From Rathayibacter sp. VKM Ac-2760 (GTDB lineage: Bacteria > Actinomycetota > Actinomycetes > Actinomycetales > Microbacteriaceae), in the NCBI RefSeq assembly GCF_009834185.1, contig NZ_CP047173.1:2356001-2420000 (forward strand): 64,000 bases of DNA, written 5' to 3'. Position numbers and translations under genes: made by a program. Each line of letters begins with the position of its first letter. Position 1 is the stretch's first letter. Positions 41,325 to 50,800 of the stretch are shown in pieces. Under the pieces are notes generated by a model. That model had not been told where the DNA came from. It worked only from the letters and a program-made list of their open reading frames with translations, and searched no databases.

Positions 41325-44300
41325 CGGAGGCCTCCACCTTCTCGACGCGGATGATGGCGGTGCCGGCGGGCCCGAAGGTGATCGCACCCTCGCCGCCCTC
41401 CAGCGCCGTGGTGAGCGCGGCGAAGGCGAAGCCGGTCGCGAGGGTCTCCTCGGCGATCCAGAGCGCGTGCGGCTCGAGGGCCGCCATGCTCATCTCGTCG
41501 AGGACGATCTCGAGCTCGATCCGGTCGCTGACGTCGAGCCCGGCCGCCTTGCGGGCGTCCTGCACGGCGCGGATCAGGTCGCGGGCCAGGCCCTCGGCCT
41601 CGAGCTCCGGAGTCGTCGCCGTGTCGAGCAGCACGAAGCCGCCGCGGGGCAGCAGCGCGATCGCGCGGTCGTCGGCTCCGGAGCCGCCGACCTCGAGGGT
41701 CAGCTCGTACTCGCCCTCGACCAGCTCGACGCCGCCCGCGGTGACGACGCCGTCGGTCTCGCTCCAGTCGCCGGCCTTCGCCGCCCTGATCACGGTCTGC
41801 ACGCCCTTGCCGAGGCGAGGGCCCGCGGCCCGGGCGTTGACGGAGAGGCGCGACGTGACCCCGTAGTCGGCGGCGCTCGACTCGACCAGCGGGACCAGCG
41901 ACACCTCCTTGACGTTCAGCTCGTCGCGCAGGATGGCCTCGAACGGCGCCAGCTCGGCGGCGTCGGCGACGACCACGGTGAGGCGCGCGAGCGGCAGGCG
42001 GACGCGGAGGCCGGCCTGCTTGCGCAGCGACAGCGCCGTGGAGGAGATGCCGCGGACGGCGTCCATCGCGTGCACGAGCGACTCGTCGACCGGGAACTCG
42101 GCGGCGTCGGGCCAGTCGGCCAGGTGCACGCTCCGCCCGCCGGTGAGGCCCTGCCAGATCTCCTCGGTCATCAGCGGGAGCAGCGGTGCCGCGACCCGGC
42201 AGACGGTCTCGAGCACGGTGAAGAGCGTGTCGAACGCCTCCGTGCCGCGGCCCTCGGCGTCGACGCCCTGCCAGAAGCGATCGCGCGAGCGGCGGACGTA
42301 CCAGTTGGTCAGCACGTCGGCGAAGTCGCGCAGCGCCGCCGCGGCGAGGGTCGAGTCGAGCGAGTCGAGGTGGCCGGTGACCGTCTCGATCAGGTCGTGC
42401 GTCTTGGCCAGCAGGTAGCGGTCGAGCACGTCCTCGGAGTCGGTGCGGCGCGCGGCCTCGTAGCCCTCGCCGGAGGCGTTGGCGTAGAGCGAGAAGAAGT
42501 ACCAGGTGTTCCAGAGCGGCAGCAGCACCTGGCGCACGCCCTCGCGGATGCCCTCCTCGGTGACGACGAGGTTGCCGCCGCGCAGCACCGGGCTCGACAT
42601 CAGGAACCAGCGCATCGCGTCGGAGCCGTCGCGGTCGAAGACCTCGGCGACGTCCGGGTAGTTGCGCAGCGACTTCGACATCTTCTGCCCGTCGTTGCCG
42701 AGCACGATGCCGTGGCTGACGACGTTGTGGAAGGCCGGCCGGTCGAAGAGCGCGGTCGAGAGCACGTGCAGCGTGTAGAACCAGCCGCGGGTCTGCCCGA
42801 TGTACTCGACGATGAAGTCGGCCGGGTTGTGCGAGTCGAACCAGTCGGAGTTCTCGAACGGGTAGTGCACCTGCGCGAACGGCATCGAGCCGGAGTCGAA
42901 CCAGACGTCGAGGACGTCGCTGATGCGGCGCATCGTCGAGCGGCCTGTCGGGTCGTCGGGGTTCGGGCGGGTGAGCTCGTCGATGTACGGGCGGTGCAGG
43001 TCCTGCGGACGCACGCCGAAGTCGCGCTCGAGCTCGTCGAGCGAGCCGTAGACGTCGATGCGCGGGTGGTCGGGGTCGTCGCTCTTCCAGACCGGGATGG
43101 GCGAGCCGAAGTAGCGGTTGCGGCTGATCGACCAGTCGCGCGCACCGGAGAGCCACTTGCCGAACTGGCCGTCCTTGACGTTCTCCGGGACCCAGGTGAT
43201 CTCCTGGTTGAGCTCCTCCATCCGGTCGCGGACCGCGGTGACGCGGACGAACCAGCTGGAGACGGCCTTGTAGATCAGCGGGTTGCGGCAGCGCCAGCAG
43301 TGCGGGTAGCTGTGCTCGTAGCTGGCCTGGCGGAGCAGCCGGTGCCCGGCCTTGAGCAGCTGCGTCAGCGGCTTGTTGGCCTCGAAGACCTGGAGCCCCG
43401 CGACCTCGCTGATCTGCGGCAGGAAGCGGCCTCCGTCGTCGACGGAGATGATGACGGGGATGCCCGCCGCCTCGCAGACCTTCTGGTCGTCCTCGCCGTA
43501 GGCGGGGGCCTGGTGCACGATGCCGGTGCCCTCGCTCGTGGTCACGTAGTCGGCGACGAGGATGCGCCACGCGTTCTGCGTGCCCCACACCTCGGTGTCG
43601 GCGTAGTGGTCCCAGAGGCGGTCGTAGCTGATGCCCTCGAGCTCGCTGCCGCGGTGCGTGCGCGAGACAGCAGCCAGAGCGGCGGCGGCGTCCTCGTAGC
43701 CGAGATCCTTGGCGTAGGCGCTGACCTGGTCGATGGCGAGGAGGTACTCGGCGGCGAGCTCGCGCTCCTCCGGCTCGCCCTTGCCGTCGGCGGCGCCGTT
43801 CGGCCCGGCCGGGACGACCGCGTACTCGATGTCCGGGCCGACCGCGAGGGCGGCGTTGGTGGGCAGGGTCCACGGCGTCGTCGTCCAGGCGAGAGCGCGC
43901 ACCGCGGTGAGGCCGAGCGCCTCCGCCGTCTCGCCGACGAGCGGGAAGGTGACCGTGACCGTCTGGTCCTGGCGCATCTTGTAGACGTCGTCGTCCATCC
44001 GCAGCTCGTGGTTCGAGAGCGGTGTCTGGTCGCGCCAGCAGTAGGGCAGGACGCGGTGGCCCTCGTAAGCGAGACCCTTGTCGTACAGGCGCTTGAAGGC
44101 CCAGATGACCGACTCCATGAAGGTGGGGTCGAGCGTCTTGTAGTCGTTGTCGAAGTCGACCCAGCGCGCCTGGCGGGTGACGTAGTCCTGCCACTCCCCC
44201 GTGTAGCGCAGCACCGACTCCTTCGCCGCGGCGTTGAACGCGGCGACGCCCATCTCCTCGATCTGCGACTTGTCGGTGATGCCGAGCTGCCGCTCCGCCT

Positions 44301-44646
44301 CGAGCTCGGCGGGCAGGCCGTGCGTGTCCCAGCCGAAGCGACGGTGCACCTGCTTGCCGCGCATGGTCTGGAAGCGGGGGAAGACGTCCTTGGCGTAGCC
44401 GGTCAGCAGGTGGCCGTAGTGCGGCAGGCCGTTGGCGAAGGGAGGGCCGTCGTAGAAGACCCACTCCTCGGCGCCCTCGCGGGCTCGGATCGACTCCTGG
44501 AAGGTGTCGTCGGCCTTCCAGTAGGCGAGGACCTTCTCCTCGATCTGCGGGAAGCGCGGCGACGCGGGGACGCCGCGGCCGAAGGCGGAGCCTTCGCGGG
44601 GCGCCTCGGCATCGCGGGGGGTGGGCGGGGTCAGGGGGTAGGTCAC
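41317..44646 (-). CDS. ileS: Isoleucine-tRNA ligase
   Basis: IleRS of 1109 residues, the long form common in actinobacteria. Class I signatures DGPPFANGLPHYGHLL (HIGH equivalent) and KMSKSLRNYPD; editing domain between them with TTPWTLPTNAALAVGPD. GTG at 44646 has AGGAGA 7 nt upstream. A T-box leader precedes it, so synthesis should respond to uncharged tRNA-Ile. It is the first gene of the ileS-folC-DUF4233-ndk operon. Confidence 0.97.
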   Translation of the reverse strand: MTYPLTPPTPRDAEAPREGSAFGRGVPASPRFPQIEEKVLAYWKADDTFQESIRAREGAEEWVFYDGPPFANGLPHYGHLLTGYAKDVFPRFQTMRGKQVHRRFGWDTHGLPAELEAERQLGITDKSQIEEMGVAAFNAAAKESVLRYTGEWQDYVTRQARWVDFDNDYKTLDPTFMESVIWAFKRLYDKGLAYEGHRVLPYCWRDQTPLSNHELRMDDDVYKMRQDQTVTVTFPLVGETAEALGLTAVRALAWTTTPWTLPTNAALAVGPDIEYAVVPAGPNGAADGKGEPEERELAAEYLLAIDQVSAYAKDLGYEDAAAALAAVSRTHRGSELEGISYDRLWDHYADTEVWGTQNAWRILVADYVTTSEGTGIVHQAPAYGEDDQKVCEAAGIPVIISVDDGGRFLPQISEVAGLQVFEANKPLTQLLKAGHRLLRQASYEHSYPHCWRCRNPLIYKAVSSWFVRVTAVRDRMEELNQEITWVPENVKDGQFGKWLSGARDWSISRNRYFGSPIPVWKSDDPDHPRIDVYGSLDELERDFGVRPQDLHRPYIDELTRPNPDDPTGRSTMRRISDVLDVWFDSGSMPFAQVHYPFENSDWFDSHNPADFIVEYIGQTRGWFYTLHVLSTALFDRPAFHNVVSHGIVLGNDGQKMSKSLRNYPDVAEVFDRDGSDAMRWFLMSSPVLRGGNLVVTEEGIREGVRQVLLPLWNTWYFFSLYANASGEGYEAARRTDSEDVLDRYLLAKTHDLIETVTGHLDSLDSTLAAAALRDFADVLTNWYVRRSRDRFWQGVDAEGRGTEAFDTLFTVLETVCRVAAPLLPLMTEEIWQGLTGGRSVHLADWPDAAEFPVDESLVHAMDAVRGISSTALSLRKQAGLRVRLPLARLTVVVADAAELAPFEAILRDELNVKEVSLVPLVESSAADYGVTSRLSVNARAAGPRLGKGVQTVIRAAKAGDWSETDGVVTAGGVELVEGEYELTLEVGGSGADDRAIALLPRGGFVLLDTATTPELEAEGLARDLIRAVQDARKAAGLDVSDRIELEIVLDEMSMAALEPHALWIAEETLATGFAFAALTTALEGGEGAITFGPAGTAIIRVEKVEASDD

Positions 44647-44888
44647 GTGCGGTCTCCTGGCAGTGCTGCTGGTCTGCACGAGGACGGCCCGCCCGGATCT
44701 CAGACCCCGGGCCGGGTCGCGGTACCACCTCGCTTGAACCGCCCAGGTGCGGCCCTCGCGGACTGTCCCTGGTCGTTCCCACTCGATCGGCTGTCACGGG
44801 CCGTCCCCGTCCGGGTCTACTGGGCCGCGGCCGGAGCCGGGCTGTTCTTCCGGAGACTCACCGGTGATGGCCGGGTCGATGTCGTCCA
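44647..44888 (-). promoter_or_regulatory. T-box riboswitch of ileS
   Basis: The leader contains the T-box core GAGGTGGTACCGCG (44718-44731, minus strand), which pairs with the tRNA acceptor end. Upstream, in a short stem I region, GACGACATCGACC has ATC (44878-44880) as the probable Ile specifier. Actinobacterial ileS T-boxes are known to act on translation; here too the sequence before the GTG could hide the AGGAGA site. Confidence 0.85.
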
Positions 44889-44893
44889 GCCGC

Positions 44894-44900
44894 TATCCTA
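44894..44900. promoter_or_regulatory. Overlapping divergent -10 boxes of tetR and ileS
   Basis: TATCCTA reads as TATCCT on the plus strand (towards the TetR gene) and TAGGAT on the minus strand (towards the T-box leader), shifted by one base. The two RNA polymerases would compete. Confidence 0.6.
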
Positions 44901-44937
44901 GCGCCTCGGCCCAGGCCGGGCAGGGGCGGAGACGGTG

Positions 44938-45543
44938 ATGGCGCGAGGCACGGGACGCGGACGGCCGCGGGCGTCCTCCCGCTCGATGCTCGAGGACGCC
45001 GCACTCGACCTCTTCGTCGAGCAGAGCTACGCCGGGACGACGGTGGAGCAGATCGCCCAACGCGCCGGCGTCTCGCGCAACACCTTCTTCAACTACTTCG
45101 CCTCGAAGAGCGACGTCTTCTGGGTGCTGGTCGACGACCGGCTCGCCGAGCTGCCGGCGGCGCTCGAAGCGACCTCGCCGGACGTCTCGACGATGGACGC
45201 TCTGCGCGGCGCGCTGCTCTCGGTCGGTGCGGGCTTTGGGCCGTCCAGCGTGCCGTGGGCGCTGACCCAGACCGAGCTGATCGGGAGCGTGCACGAGCTG
45301 CAGGCCTCGGCGCTCTCGCGGCTCGCGCGGCAGGCCGCGATCGTCGCGGAGTTCGTGCGCCTGCGCGCCGGGCGTCCGCTGCCCGCTCATGTGGCGCACG
45401 CGATCGCCTACGCGAGCGTCGGGGCGGCGGTCGCCGCAGTGCAGGCCTGGGCGGCGGCAGGTCCGACCCGCGGGGAGCTGGTGCCCTACCTCGACGAGGC
45501 GCTGACGCCGGTCTGCCGCGGTTTCGCGCCCGTCGTGGGCTGA
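44938..45543 (+). CDS. TetR family transcriptional regulator
   Basis: Protein of 201 residues. N-terminal DNA-binding helix-turn-helix ALDLFVEQSYAGTTVEQIAQRAGVSRNTFFNYFASKSDVF, which is the TetR pattern, followed by an all-helical ligand domain. GGAG lies 5 nt before the GTG-ATG pair; ATG at 44938 is taken. It is divergent from ileS and shares the promoter region; no effector or target can be named. Confidence 0.9.
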   Translation: MARGTGRGRPRASSRSMLEDAALDLFVEQSYAGTTVEQIAQRAGVSRNTFFNYFASKSDVFWVLVDDRLAELPAALEATSPDVSTMDALRGALLSVGAGFGPSSVPWALTQTELIGSVHELQASALSRLARQAAIVAEFVRLRAGRPLPAHVAHAIAYASVGAAVAAVQAWAAAGPTRGELVPYLDEALTPVCRGFAPVVG

Positions 45544-45576
45544 CCGCGCCCGCCGCCGCCGCGCCCCGCCCCGCGG

Positions 45577-45582
45577 TAGGAT
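45577..45582 (+). promoter_or_regulatory. -10 box of valS
   Basis: TAGGAT; predicted leader of about 83 nt before the ATG at 45672. It contains a run of His codons not closed by a stop. Confidence 0.5.
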
Positions 45583-45671
45583 CGACGCGGCCGTGAGCGA
45601 GCAGCTCCGAGAGCCCCCATCCAGGCATCATCACCACCGACACGGTGCCGCCCACATCGAACCGGAGAACC

Positions 45672-48233
45672 ATGACCGTCGCCGACCGCCTCCCCGCCAA
45701 GCCCGCCCTCGAGGGTCTCGAGAGCAAGTGGGGCCTCGTCTGGCAGACGGACGGCACCTACCGGTTCGATCGCACCGGGCTGACCCGCGCGGACGTCTAC
45801 TCGATCGACACCCCGCCGCCGACCGCCTCCGGCTCGCTGCACATCGGGCACGTCTTCTCCTACACGCACACCGACGTCGTCGCGCGCTTCCAGCGCATGC
45901 GCGGCCGGAGCGTCTTCTACCCGATGGGCTGGGACGACAACGGCCTGCCGACCGAGCGCCGGGTGCAGAACTACTACGGCGTCCGCTGCGACCCGATGCT
46001 TCCCTACACGCCCGACTTCACGCCGCCGTTCGAGGGCGGGGACAACAAGAGCAGCAAGGCGGCCGATCAGAAGCCGATCTCGCGCCGCAACTTCATCGAG
46101 CTCTGCGAGCGCCTCACCGTCGAGGACGAGAAGCAGTTCGAGGACCTCTGGCGCACCCTCGGCCTCTCGGTCGACTGGTCGCAGAGCTACCGCACGATCG
46201 GCGAGGAGTCGCAGGCCGCCTCGCAGCGCGCCTTCCTGCGGAACCTCGCGCGCGGTGAGGCCTACCAGGCGCAGGCGCCGACCCTCTGGGACATCACCTT
46301 CCGCACCGCGGTCGCGCAGGCCGAGCTGGAGGACAAGGACCAGCCCGGCGCGTACCACCGCATCGGCTTCCACCGCGACGGCGCGGAGGACGTCTTCATC
46401 GAGACGACCCGGCCCGAGCTGCTGCCCGCCTGCGTCGCCCTCGTGGCGCACCCGGACGACGAGCGCTACCAGGGGCTCTTCGGCACGACCGTGCGCACCC
46501 CGCTCTTCGACGTCGAGGTGCCGGTGCTCGCGCACCACCTCGCGCAGAAGGACAAGGGCTCGGGCATCGCGATGATCTGCACCTTCGGCGACCTCACCGA
46601 CGTCGTCTGGTGGCGCGAGCTCGACCTGCCCAACCGCGCGGTCATCGGCTTCGACGGCCGCCTGATCTCCGAGGCGCCCGCCGCGATCGAGAGCGAGGCC
46701 GGCCGAGCCGCCTACGCGCAGCTCGCCGGCAAGACCGTCTTCTCGGCGAAGCAGACCGTCGTCGCGCTCCTCACCGAGTCGGGCGAGCTGGTCGGCGAGC
46801 CGAAGCCGATCGTGCACCCGGTGAAGTTCTTCGAGAAGGGCGACAAGCCGCTCGAGATCGTCTCGACCCGCCAGTGGTACATCGTCAACGGCGCCCGCGA
46901 CGCGGCGCTGAAGGAGCGCCTGCTCGAGCTCGGCCGCGACGTGCGGTTCGTGCCGGAGTTCATGCGCGTCCGCTACGAGAACTGGGTCAACGGGCTCGCC
47001 GGCGACTGGCTGATCTCGCGCCAGCGCTTCTTCGGCGTGCCGATCCCGGTCTGGTACCCGCTCGACGCCGACGGCAACCCGGTGTTCGACGCGCCGATCG
47101 TGCCCGACGAGTCGGCCCTGCCCGTCGACCCTTCGTCGGACGCCGCCCCCGGCTACTCGGAGGACCAGCGCGGCGTGCCCGGCGGCTTCCAGGGCGAGCT
47201 CGACGTGATGGACACCTGGGCGACCTCGTCGCTCACCCCCCAGCTCGCCGGCGGCTGGGAGCGCGACGACGAGCTCTGGCAGCTCGTCGCGCCGTACGAC
47301 CTGCGCCCGCAGGGCCAGGACATCATCCGCACCTGGCTCTTCTCGACCCTGCTGCGCTCGCAGCTCGAGGACGGCCGCGCACCGTGGAGCAACGCCACCG
47401 TCTCCGGCTTCATCGTCGACCCGGACCGCAAGAAGATGTCGAAGTCGAAGGGCAACGTCGTCACGCCGGCCGGCATGCTCGAGCAGCACGGTTCCGACGC
47501 CGTCCGCTACTGGGCCGCCTCGTCCCGGCTCGGCACGGACGCGGCGTTCGACCCGCAGAACCCGACGCAGATCAAGATCGGCCGACGCCTGGCGATCAAG
47601 GTGCTCAACGCGGCGAAGTTCATCCACGGCTTCCCGCTGCCCGGGGGCGCGAGCGTCACCGACCCGCTCGATCTGAGCATGCTCGCGGCGCTCGACCGGG
47701 TCGTGGCGGACGCGACGACGGCACTGGAGAACTACGACCACGCTCGCGCCCTCGAGATCACCGAGGCGTTCTTCTGGACCTTCTGCGACGACTACCTGGA
47801 GCTGGTGAAGGAGCGCGCCTACGGCGAGGACGGCGCCTCCGCGGCCGCCGCCCTGCACCGCGCGCTCGACGTGCTGCAGCGGCTGTTCGCGCCCTTCATC
47901 CCGTTCGCGGTGGAGGAGACCTGGTCCTGGTCGCACGACGGCTCGGTGCACACCGAGTCCTGGCCGGAGCAGGGCGGGCTCGGCGGCGATCCTGCGGTCC
48001 TCGCGGCCGCCAGCACCGTGCTGACCGCGATCCGCCGCGCGAAGACCGACGCGAAGGCCTCGCAGAAGACGCCGGTCCGCTCCGCCGTCGTCACCGCGCC
48101 GGCCGAGCTCGTGGCGTCGCTGCGGCTCGCCGCGGGCGACCTCGCCGCCGTCGGCCGGATCGCGGCGCTCGACTTCGCCGAGGGCGACGCGCTCGCCGTG
48201 GCGATCGAGCTCGAGACCGAGCCGACCACCTGA
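45672..48233 (+). CDS. valS: Valine-tRNA ligase
   Basis: ValRS, 853 residues. Class I motifs SGSLHIGHVFSYTHTD and KKMSKSKGNVV, plus the editing domain with TTRPELLPACVALVAHPDD. The actinobacterial type lacks much of a C-terminal coiled coil, consistent with the length. The start at 45672 has GGAGAACC upstream. A small conserved gene follows after 52 nt behind a hairpin. Confidence 0.97.
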   Translation: MTVADRLPAKPALEGLESKWGLVWQTDGTYRFDRTGLTRADVYSIDTPPPTASGSLHIGHVFSYTHTDVVARFQRMRGRSVFYPMGWDDNGLPTERRVQNYYGVRCDPMLPYTPDFTPPFEGGDNKSSKAADQKPISRRNFIELCERLTVEDEKQFEDLWRTLGLSVDWSQSYRTIGEESQAASQRAFLRNLARGEAYQAQAPTLWDITFRTAVAQAELEDKDQPGAYHRIGFHRDGAEDVFIETTRPELLPACVALVAHPDDERYQGLFGTTVRTPLFDVEVPVLAHHLAQKDKGSGIAMICTFGDLTDVVWWRELDLPNRAVIGFDGRLISEAPAAIESEAGRAAYAQLAGKTVFSAKQTVVALLTESGELVGEPKPIVHPVKFFEKGDKPLEIVSTRQWYIVNGARDAALKERLLELGRDVRFVPEFMRVRYENWVNGLAGDWLISRQRFFGVPIPVWYPLDADGNPVFDAPIVPDESALPVDPSSDAAPGYSEDQRGVPGGFQGELDVMDTWATSSLTPQLAGGWERDDELWQLVAPYDLRPQGQDIIRTWLFSTLLRSQLEDGRAPWSNATVSGFIVDPDRKKMSKSKGNVVTPAGMLEQHGSDAVRYWAASSRLGTDAAFDPQNPTQIKIGRRLAIKVLNAAKFIHGFPLPGGASVTDPLDLSMLAALDRVVADATTALENYDHARALEITEAFFWTFCDDYLELVKERAYGEDGASAAAALHRALDVLQRLFAPFIPFAVEETWSWSHDGSVHTESWPEQGGLGGDPAVLAAASTVLTAIRRAKTDAKASQKTPVRSAVVTAPAELVASLRLAAGDLAAVGRIAALDFAEGDALAVAIELETEPTT

Positions 48234-48242
48234 TCATCCGGA

Positions 48243-48262
48243 GAGCGGGCCCCGGCCCGCTC
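48243..48262 (+). terminator. Hairpin after valS
   Basis: GAGCGGGC-CCCG-GCCCGCTC, 10 nt after the valS stop, followed by a pyrimidine stretch; probable weak terminator before the small gene. Confidence 0.5.
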
Positions 48263-48285
48263 CCCCTTCTCGAGAGGAACGCCCC

Positions 48286-48558
48286 ATGCAGCTCGGAACG
48301 CGCTGGCCGGTCGGCGGCGACACGCCGACCACCCTGCCCGAGATCGTCGTCACCGCCGTCCGCGACGTGGAGGGCGAGCTCGCCTCCGCCGGCACGGACA
48401 GCTCCGCCTGGCGCTGGACGCTGACCTGGCTCGAGGGCAAGCCGGTGCTCGAGCTCGACGACGGCACCACGATCACCTACCGTCCGGACGAGGACGCCGC
48501 CTACATCACCCAGCCGCAGGGCCGGGTCGAGGGCGAGGACGACGACGACTGGGGCTGA
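48286..48558 (+). CDS. Small conserved hypothetical protein downstream of valS
   Basis: Protein of 90 residues, TLPEIVVTAVRDVEGELASA, AWRWTLTWLEGKPVLELDDG, then an acidic tail EGEDDDDW. Beta-rich with no membrane segment; not a family I recognise. GAGAGGAAC lies 5-6 nt before the ATG. Follows valS on the same strand and precedes two REP-like repeats. Confidence 0.7.
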   Translation: MQLGTRWPVGGDTPTTLPEIVVTAVRDVEGELASAGTDSSAWRWTLTWLEGKPVLELDDGTTITYRPDEDAAYITQPQGRVEGEDDDDWG

Positions 48559-48585
48559 TCCGACTCCGCAGGTTCTGACGCGGGT

Positions 48586-48627
48586 GGATCTCGATATGCG
48601 CGCTGCGCGCGCTACTCGATCAGCATG
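48586..48627 (-). repeat. REP-like palindromic repeat, copy 6
   Basis: GGATCTCGATAT, hairpin GCGCGC-TGC-GCGCGC, TACTCGATCAGCATG. Confidence 0.8.
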
Positions 48628-48655
48628 CTTCCGCCCGTAGTGCACGGGGGTTCCA

Positions 48656-48692
48656 TGCTGGTCGAGGAGCCCCGGAGGGGCGTATCGAGACC
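48656..48692 (+). repeat. REP-like palindromic repeat, copy 7
   Basis: TGCTGGTCGAGGA, hairpin GCCCC-GGA-GGGGC, GTATCGAGACC; inverted relative to copy 6. Confidence 0.8.
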
Positions 48693-48703
48693 CGGCGGCG
48701 CCC

Positions 48704-48709
48704 TAGGCT
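48704..48709 (+). promoter_or_regulatory. -10 box for leaderless M3 peptidase transcript
   Basis: TAGGCT, 6 nt before the ATG at 48716. Confidence 0.55.
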
Positions 48710-48715
48710 CGCTGG

Positions 48716-50779
48716 ATGAGCACCTCCGCCGCCGTCGCCGTCCTGATCGAGCCCAGCGGCCTGCCGCACGGGCTGCCCGACTTCGCGGCGGTCGAGCCGG
48801 AGGCGTACCGCCCGGCCTTCGACGAGGCGCTGCGGCGCCACCGGACCGAGATCGAGGCCATCGCCTCCTCCCCCAACGAGCCGACGGTCGACAACACGCT
48901 GGTGGCGCTCGAGCACTCCGGGCGGGAGCTGCGCCGGGTCAGCGCGGTCTTCTTCACGGTGGGCGCCTCCGATCGCACGCCGCTGACCGATGCCGTCGAG
49001 GAGGAGCTCGCTCCCCTGCTCTCCGCGCACGACGACGCGATCACCCTCGACCCGCGCCTCTACGCCCGTGTCCGCTCGCTCGCCGACCGCGAGGCGACGC
49101 CCGACATGGACGACGAGACCGCCTACCTGCTCGAGCGCGTCCTCCTGCGCTTCGAGCGCGCGGGCGCCCTCCTCGACGACGCCGGCAAGACCCGGCTCAG
49201 CGCGCTGAACGAGCGGCTGTCGAGCCTGACCACCCGGTTCGACAAGAACCTGCTCGCGGACACCAACGAGCGGGCCGTCCTCCTGGAGCGCGCCGAGCAG
49301 CTGGACGGGCTCGACGCGTCCGAGGTCTCCGCCGCCGCTCGCGCCGCCGCGGACCGCGGTGCCGACGGCTACCTCGTGACGCTCCCGCTCTACTCCGGGC
49401 ACCCGTGGCTCGCCCGCCTGCGCGATCGCTCCGTCCGCGAGCGGATCCTACGCGCCTCCCTCGGCCGCGCCGTGGAGGGCGGACCGCACGACAACAGGGA
49501 GGTCCTGCTCGACATCGTCGCCCTCCGCGCCGAGCGCGCAGCACTCCTGGGCTACGCCTCGCACGCGGAGTACGTCGTCTCGGGGCAGACGGCCGGGACC
49601 CCCGAGCGCGTCCGCGCCCTCCTCGAGGAGCTCGCGATCCCCGCCGCCCGCAACGCCCGCGCCGAGCTCGAGCAGATGCAGCAGCAGGCCGACACCGAGC
49701 AGGACGCGGCCGGGCAGCCGCGCTTCGCCCTCGAGGCCTGGGACCGGGCGTACTACGAGGAGCGCGTCCGCACCGCCCGCTACGCCGTCGACTCCAGCGC
49801 GCTCCGGCCGTACTTCGAGCTCGAGCGCGTCCTGCGCGAGGGCGTCTTCGCCGCCGCCACCGGGCTCTACGGCGTCCGGTTCGCGGAGCGGCCCGACCTG
49901 GTCGGGCACAGCGCGCACGTCCGCGTCTTCGAGGTAGCGGAGGAGGACGGCACGGCGCTCGGCCTCTTCCTCTTCGACCCGTTCACCCGCGACTCCAAGC
50001 GCGGCGGCGCCTGGATGAACTCCCTCCGCACCCGGACGACGCTGCTCGGCGACTCCGCCGTGGTCGTGAACACGCTCAACCTCTCGGCTCCGGGCGAAGG
50101 CGAGCCTGCGCTGCTCAGCCTCGACGAGGTCACGACGCTCTTCCACGAGTTCGGGCACGCGCTGCACGGCCTCTTCGCGACCACGCGCTACCCGCGCTTC
50201 GGCGGGACGAGCGTCTTCCGCGACTTCGTCGAGTTCCCGAGCCAGGTCAACGAGATGTGGATCCGGCATCCGGAGCTGCTGCCCGCCTACGCCCGGCACG
50301 TCGAGACCGGCGAGCCGCTTCCGTCCGCCGTCGTCGAGCAGCTCGAGGCGGCGGCGCTGTGGGGCGAGGGCTTCGCGACCACGGAGTACCTCGCCGCCGC
50401 GCTGCTCGACCTCGCCTGGCACGAGACCCCGGCCTCCGCTGAGCGCGTCGACGTCGCGGAGTTCGAGGCGCGAGCGCTCGACGCCGCAGGACTGCTGATC
50501 CCCGCGATCCCGCCGCGCTACCGCAGCACGTTCTTCAAGCACGTCTTCTCGGGCGGCTACTCCGCGGGCTACTACTCCTACATCTGGAGCGAGATCCTCG
50601 ACGCCGACACCGTCGAGTGGTTCGAGGAGAACGGCGGACTCGACCGCGCGGCCGGCGAGCGGTTCCGGCGGCGGATCCTCGAGATCGGCGGATCGCGCGA
50701 TCCGCTCGTCGCCTACCGGGAGTTCCGCGGGCGGGACGCGCGCACCGAGCCGCTGCTGCGGCGCCGCGGACTCGCCTGA
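48716..50779 (+). CDS. M3 family metallopeptidase (oligopeptidase A / dipeptidyl carboxypeptidase type)
   Basis: Cytoplasmic zinc peptidase of 687 residues. Zinc motif TTLFHEFGHALHGLF (HEFGH), preceded by DPFTRDSKRGGAWM, and followed by FPSQVNEMWI and FKHVFSGGYSAGYYSYIWSE, all characteristic of the M3A subfamily that degrades short peptides. Leaderless start at 48716. It is convergent with the BenE transporter (21 nt gap). Confidence 0.94.
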   Translation: MSTSAAVAVLIEPSGLPHGLPDFAAVEPEAYRPAFDEALRRHRTEIEAIASSPNEPTVDNTLVALEHSGRELRRVSAVFFTVGASDRTPLTDAVEEELAPLLSAHDDAITLDPRLYARVRSLADREATPDMDDETAYLLERVLLRFERAGALLDDAGKTRLSALNERLSSLTTRFDKNLLADTNERAVLLERAEQLDGLDASEVSAAARAAADRGADGYLVTLPLYSGHPWLARLRDRSVRERILRASLGRAVEGGPHDNREVLLDIVALRAERAALLGYASHAEYVVSGQTAGTPERVRALLEELAIPAARNARAELEQMQQQADTEQDAAGQPRFALEAWDRAYYEERVRTARYAVDSSALRPYFELERVLREGVFAAATGLYGVRFAERPDLVGHSAHVRVFEVAEEDGTALGLFLFDPFTRDSKRGGAWMNSLRTRTTLLGDSAVVVNTLNLSAPGEGEPALLSLDEVTTLFHEFGHALHGLFATTRYPRFGGTSVFRDFVEFPSQVNEMWIRHPELLPAYARHVETGEPLPSAVVEQLEAAALWGEGFATTEYLAAALLDLAWHETPASAERVDVAEFEARALDAAGLLIPAIPPRYRSTFFKHVFSGGYSAGYYSYIWSEILDADTVEWFEENGGLDRAAGERFRRRILEIGGSRDPLVAYREFRGRDARTEPLLRRRGLA

Positions 50780-50800
50780 TCCGAGGGGTCGTCCCCTGGG

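Noticed and set aside
41314..44901. Plus-strand open frame of about 1,195 codons
   Set aside because: Exact antisense of ileS, which has all its signature motifs on the minus strand.
45593..45671. Possible His-rich leader peptide (GTG start, HHHHRH) before valS as an attenuator
   Set aside because: The frame has no stop before valS and His codons make no sense for valine control; probably chance.
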